DNA of 6,824 nt. Source: an uncultured Clostridia bacterium (lineage in GTDB: Bacteria > Bacillota > Clostridia > Oscillospirales > Ruminococcaceae). Location: positions 1-6,824 of the forward strand of contig CAMHBE010000101.1 in the NCBI GenBank assembly GCA_946183095.1, written 5' to 3'. How positions within the stretch are numbered: the first letter of the stretch is position 1; each line of letters opens with the position of its first letter. The notes beneath the pieces are model-generated. The model saw nothing but the letters and a program-made list of their open reading frames with translations. It had not been told where the DNA came from and did no database searches. The translations under genes and the position numbers were made by a program. This document shows, one piece after another, positions 5,577 to 6,824 of this stretch.

Positions 5577-6643
5577 TGTGACTTCTCCGCCTCTTCTATT
5601 TTAAGATGTTCTTCGGCATTGTTGAGATCAACACCGCTTTTGGACATACGCAGATTTATCACGATGCCAACAAGTATAGGCAGGTAGAATGTCAGGAAAC
5701 GCCATATAAATGTGGAGACGCTCGTGTAGTAGTCACCGAATATACCTTTGAAGAACGCCGCGTAACTGCCCTCTGCCGCGCCCATTGCACCCGGCAGCGG
5801 AACAAATGCCGATATCATCAGAACGAACGCCTGACACGCTATGACTGTGAGAAAATCGGTGTTGTGCTCGATGTTGAAGCCTATGTATATGACGTAGGTT
5901 ATCGAGAAGTAGCAAAGCAGCTGCACCACCGTAATGAGGAACATTTTAAGTATCATAACGGGCTGGCTCTTGATAAACTTGAAATTCTCGTAGTATGTTT
6001 CAAGCTCCTTGTCGATGTATTCCAGCTTGTCCTCGGGATCCTTTATCAGCCGTATCTTCGCCAGCAGCCTGATCACGCCGTGCGCCAGCTTCGTTGTGGC
6101 GGCGCGGAAGAATGCGAGCATGAACAGCAGCGCTATCACGAACGTGTTTATGATAAATCCCACAATGATCAGCAATGTCAGCGGTTTGAGGTCTCCCTCC
6201 GTGAACATCGACAGCCGGAATATCAGGAACACCGCCGAATACAGCGTCAGCGTGAACTGATACACGATAAAGCGGCTCAGCAGCGCTGTCATTGCCGAAC
6301 CCAGCGGCATACCCTTCTTGTAGTAGGTATAGATCTGCATAGGCTGACCGCCCGACGCAAATGGGGTGATGCAGTTGAAATACTGCCCTATCATCGTCAC
6401 GAGGAAGGAATCCCTGAACCGCGTCTTAGGTTCGAGACTTTTCGCGGCAAGGTGCAGTCCGTAACCCTCGCCGAACCAGTAGAGCACAATGCACCCCACA
6501 GCTAACAGCAAAAACAGCGGGTTCAGCTGCAGGAGCGCGTTAATGATGTTATCTATACCCTCCGATATCAGCACGAACACCATTATCAGGAACGCTACGC
6601 CGCATATTATCAGATTTAACTTGTTGGATTTCTTCTTACCCAT
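5573..6643 (-). CDS. UPF0104 / lysylphosphatidylglycerol synthase TM-region family membrane protein
   Basis: This 356-residue polytopic membrane protein has about eight hydrophobic segments (around 9-27, 42-57, 80-98, 118-142, 154-178, 230-256, 263-285, 310-332). It carries two hallmark motifs of the family that includes the N-terminal flippase half of MprF and AglD-like proteins: TPFASGGQPMQIY (93-105) and VPLPGAMGAAEGSY (281-294). Its last segment is FIWRFLTFYLPILVG (312-326). The MprF C-terminal aminoacyltransferase domain is absent, so it cannot make lysyl-PG by itself. Family members are thought to move lipids or lipid-linked sugars across the membrane, and the substrate here is unknown. 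A charged loop (about 200-225) and an acidic tail (340-356) face the cytoplasm by inference. The gene starts 30 nt after metG; no strong ribosome site sits at normal distance (GGGAAGAG is about 15 nt away). It overlaps the downstream zinc-ribbon gene by 4 nt. Confidence 0.88.
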   Translation of the reverse strand: MGKKKSNKLNLIICGVAFLIMVFVLISEGIDNIINALLQLNPLFLLLAVGCIVLYWFGEGYGLHLAAKSLEPKTRFRDSFLVTMIGQYFNCITPFASGGQPMQIYTYYKKGMPLGSAMTALLSRFIVYQFTLTLYSAVFLIFRLSMFTEGDLKPLTLLIIVGFIINTFVIALLFMLAFFRAATTKLAHGVIRLLAKIRLIKDPEDKLEYIDKELETYYENFKFIKSQPVMILKMFLITVVQLLCYFSITYVIYIGFNIEHNTDFLTVIACQAFVLMISAFVPLPGAMGAAEGSYAAFFKGIFGDYYTSVSTFIWRFLTFYLPILVGIVINLRMSKSGVDLNNAEEHLKIEEAEKSQ

Positions 6644-6673
6644 TATACTTTTTGTACGCTCTTCCCTTCTTTA

Positions 6674-6824
6674 TCATCTTACGGTGCTGCCGTTCGGGAT
6701 ATCGGAGTCAACAAAGATCACCTTTACCGTATCGCCCGCATCCGCCGCAAGCAGCATACCCTGACTTTCTTCGCCGCAGAGCTTCGCGGGTGCGAGGTTC
6801 GCCACAAATATTATCTTCTTTCCC
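6674..6824 (-). CDS. metG: Methionyl-tRNA synthetase, C-terminal tRNA-binding domain (5' part outside window)
   Basis: Only the last 49 codons are in the window, read from 6823 and ending in TGA at 6676-6674, followed at once by an in-frame TAA. The sequence starts GKKIIFVANLAPAKL and continues CGEESQGMLLAADAGD to the end IPNGSTVR. This is the OB-fold tRNA-binding domain that closes many bacterial MetRS proteins (family form: VVANLKPAKLMGVESQGMILAA...PGSRVR). In MetRS this domain helps dimerise the enzyme and bind tRNA during charging with methionine in the cytoplasm. A free-standing domain of the same fold, such as CsaA, is possible but fits the PAKL and ESQGM pattern less well. It is the first visible gene of the minus-strand operon with the membrane protein and the zinc-ribbon protein. 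Confidence 0.85.
   Translation of the reverse strand, partial: GKKIIFVANLAPAKLCGEESQGMLLAADAGDTVKVIFVDSDIPNGSTVR

Noticed and set aside
5606..6505. 299-codon plus-strand open frame
   Set aside because: Lies wholly antisense to the polytopic membrane protein, which has family motifs; the composition is that of a reverse-strand shadow.
1..6824. Insertion sequence, CRISPR array, tRNA or rRNA
   Set aside because: No transposase, regularly spaced repeats or RNA gene sequence was recognised on either strand.

Overview
The window (about 6.8 kb, GC-rich genes separated by one AT-rich intergenic region) looks like the chromosome of a low-G+C-lineage Gram-positive anaerobe, most likely a Clostridia/Oscillospiraceae (Ruminococcus-type) bacterium. 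Pointers are a MecA-type Clp adaptor, an Rnf-type membrane module, a secreted GH25 muramidase, strong AGGAGG-type ribosome binding sites, and GTG and TTG starts. The lineage is an inference from gene content; no rRNA or tRNA is present to fix it.

Layout. (1) 1-2111, minus strand: two tightly linked genes related to the RnfD and RnfE membrane subunits of the Rnf/Nqr ion-translocating redox complexes; the RnfE-like gene runs off the left edge. (2) 2171-2731, plus: a small MecA-like adaptor, divergent from the Rnf-like pair. (3) 2724-3359, minus: ribulose-phosphate 3-epimerase (rpe), overlapping the adaptor tail to tail by 8 bp, with a good sigma-A-type promoter at 3459-3487. (4) 3488-3820: AT-rich, gene-free regulatory region with short direct and inverted repeats and TTGACA hexamers. 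(5) 3821-5242, plus: secreted protein with a beta-repeat N-terminal half and a GH25 lysozyme domain. (6) 5246-5278: strong hairpin with A/T flanks that probably terminates transcription from both sides. (7) 5280-6824, minus: 3' end of methionyl-tRNA synthetase (metG), then a UPF0104/MprF-N-terminal-like polytopic membrane protein, then a small zinc-ribbon protein, arranged as an operon.

Most interesting point: the Rnf-like pair seems to have lost its cofactor sites. The RnfD-like protein has no S-x-A-T-type flavinylation threonine, and the RnfE-like protein has Ala and Ser where RnfE/RnfA (NqrD/NqrE) carry the two cysteines of the intramembrane iron-sulfur cluster. No rnfG lies between them, and both proteins carry long charged cytoplasmic tails. 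This suggests a divergent, possibly non-redox or repurposed Rnf-derived membrane module. The residue comparisons were made by eye against remembered family sequences and need a proper alignment.
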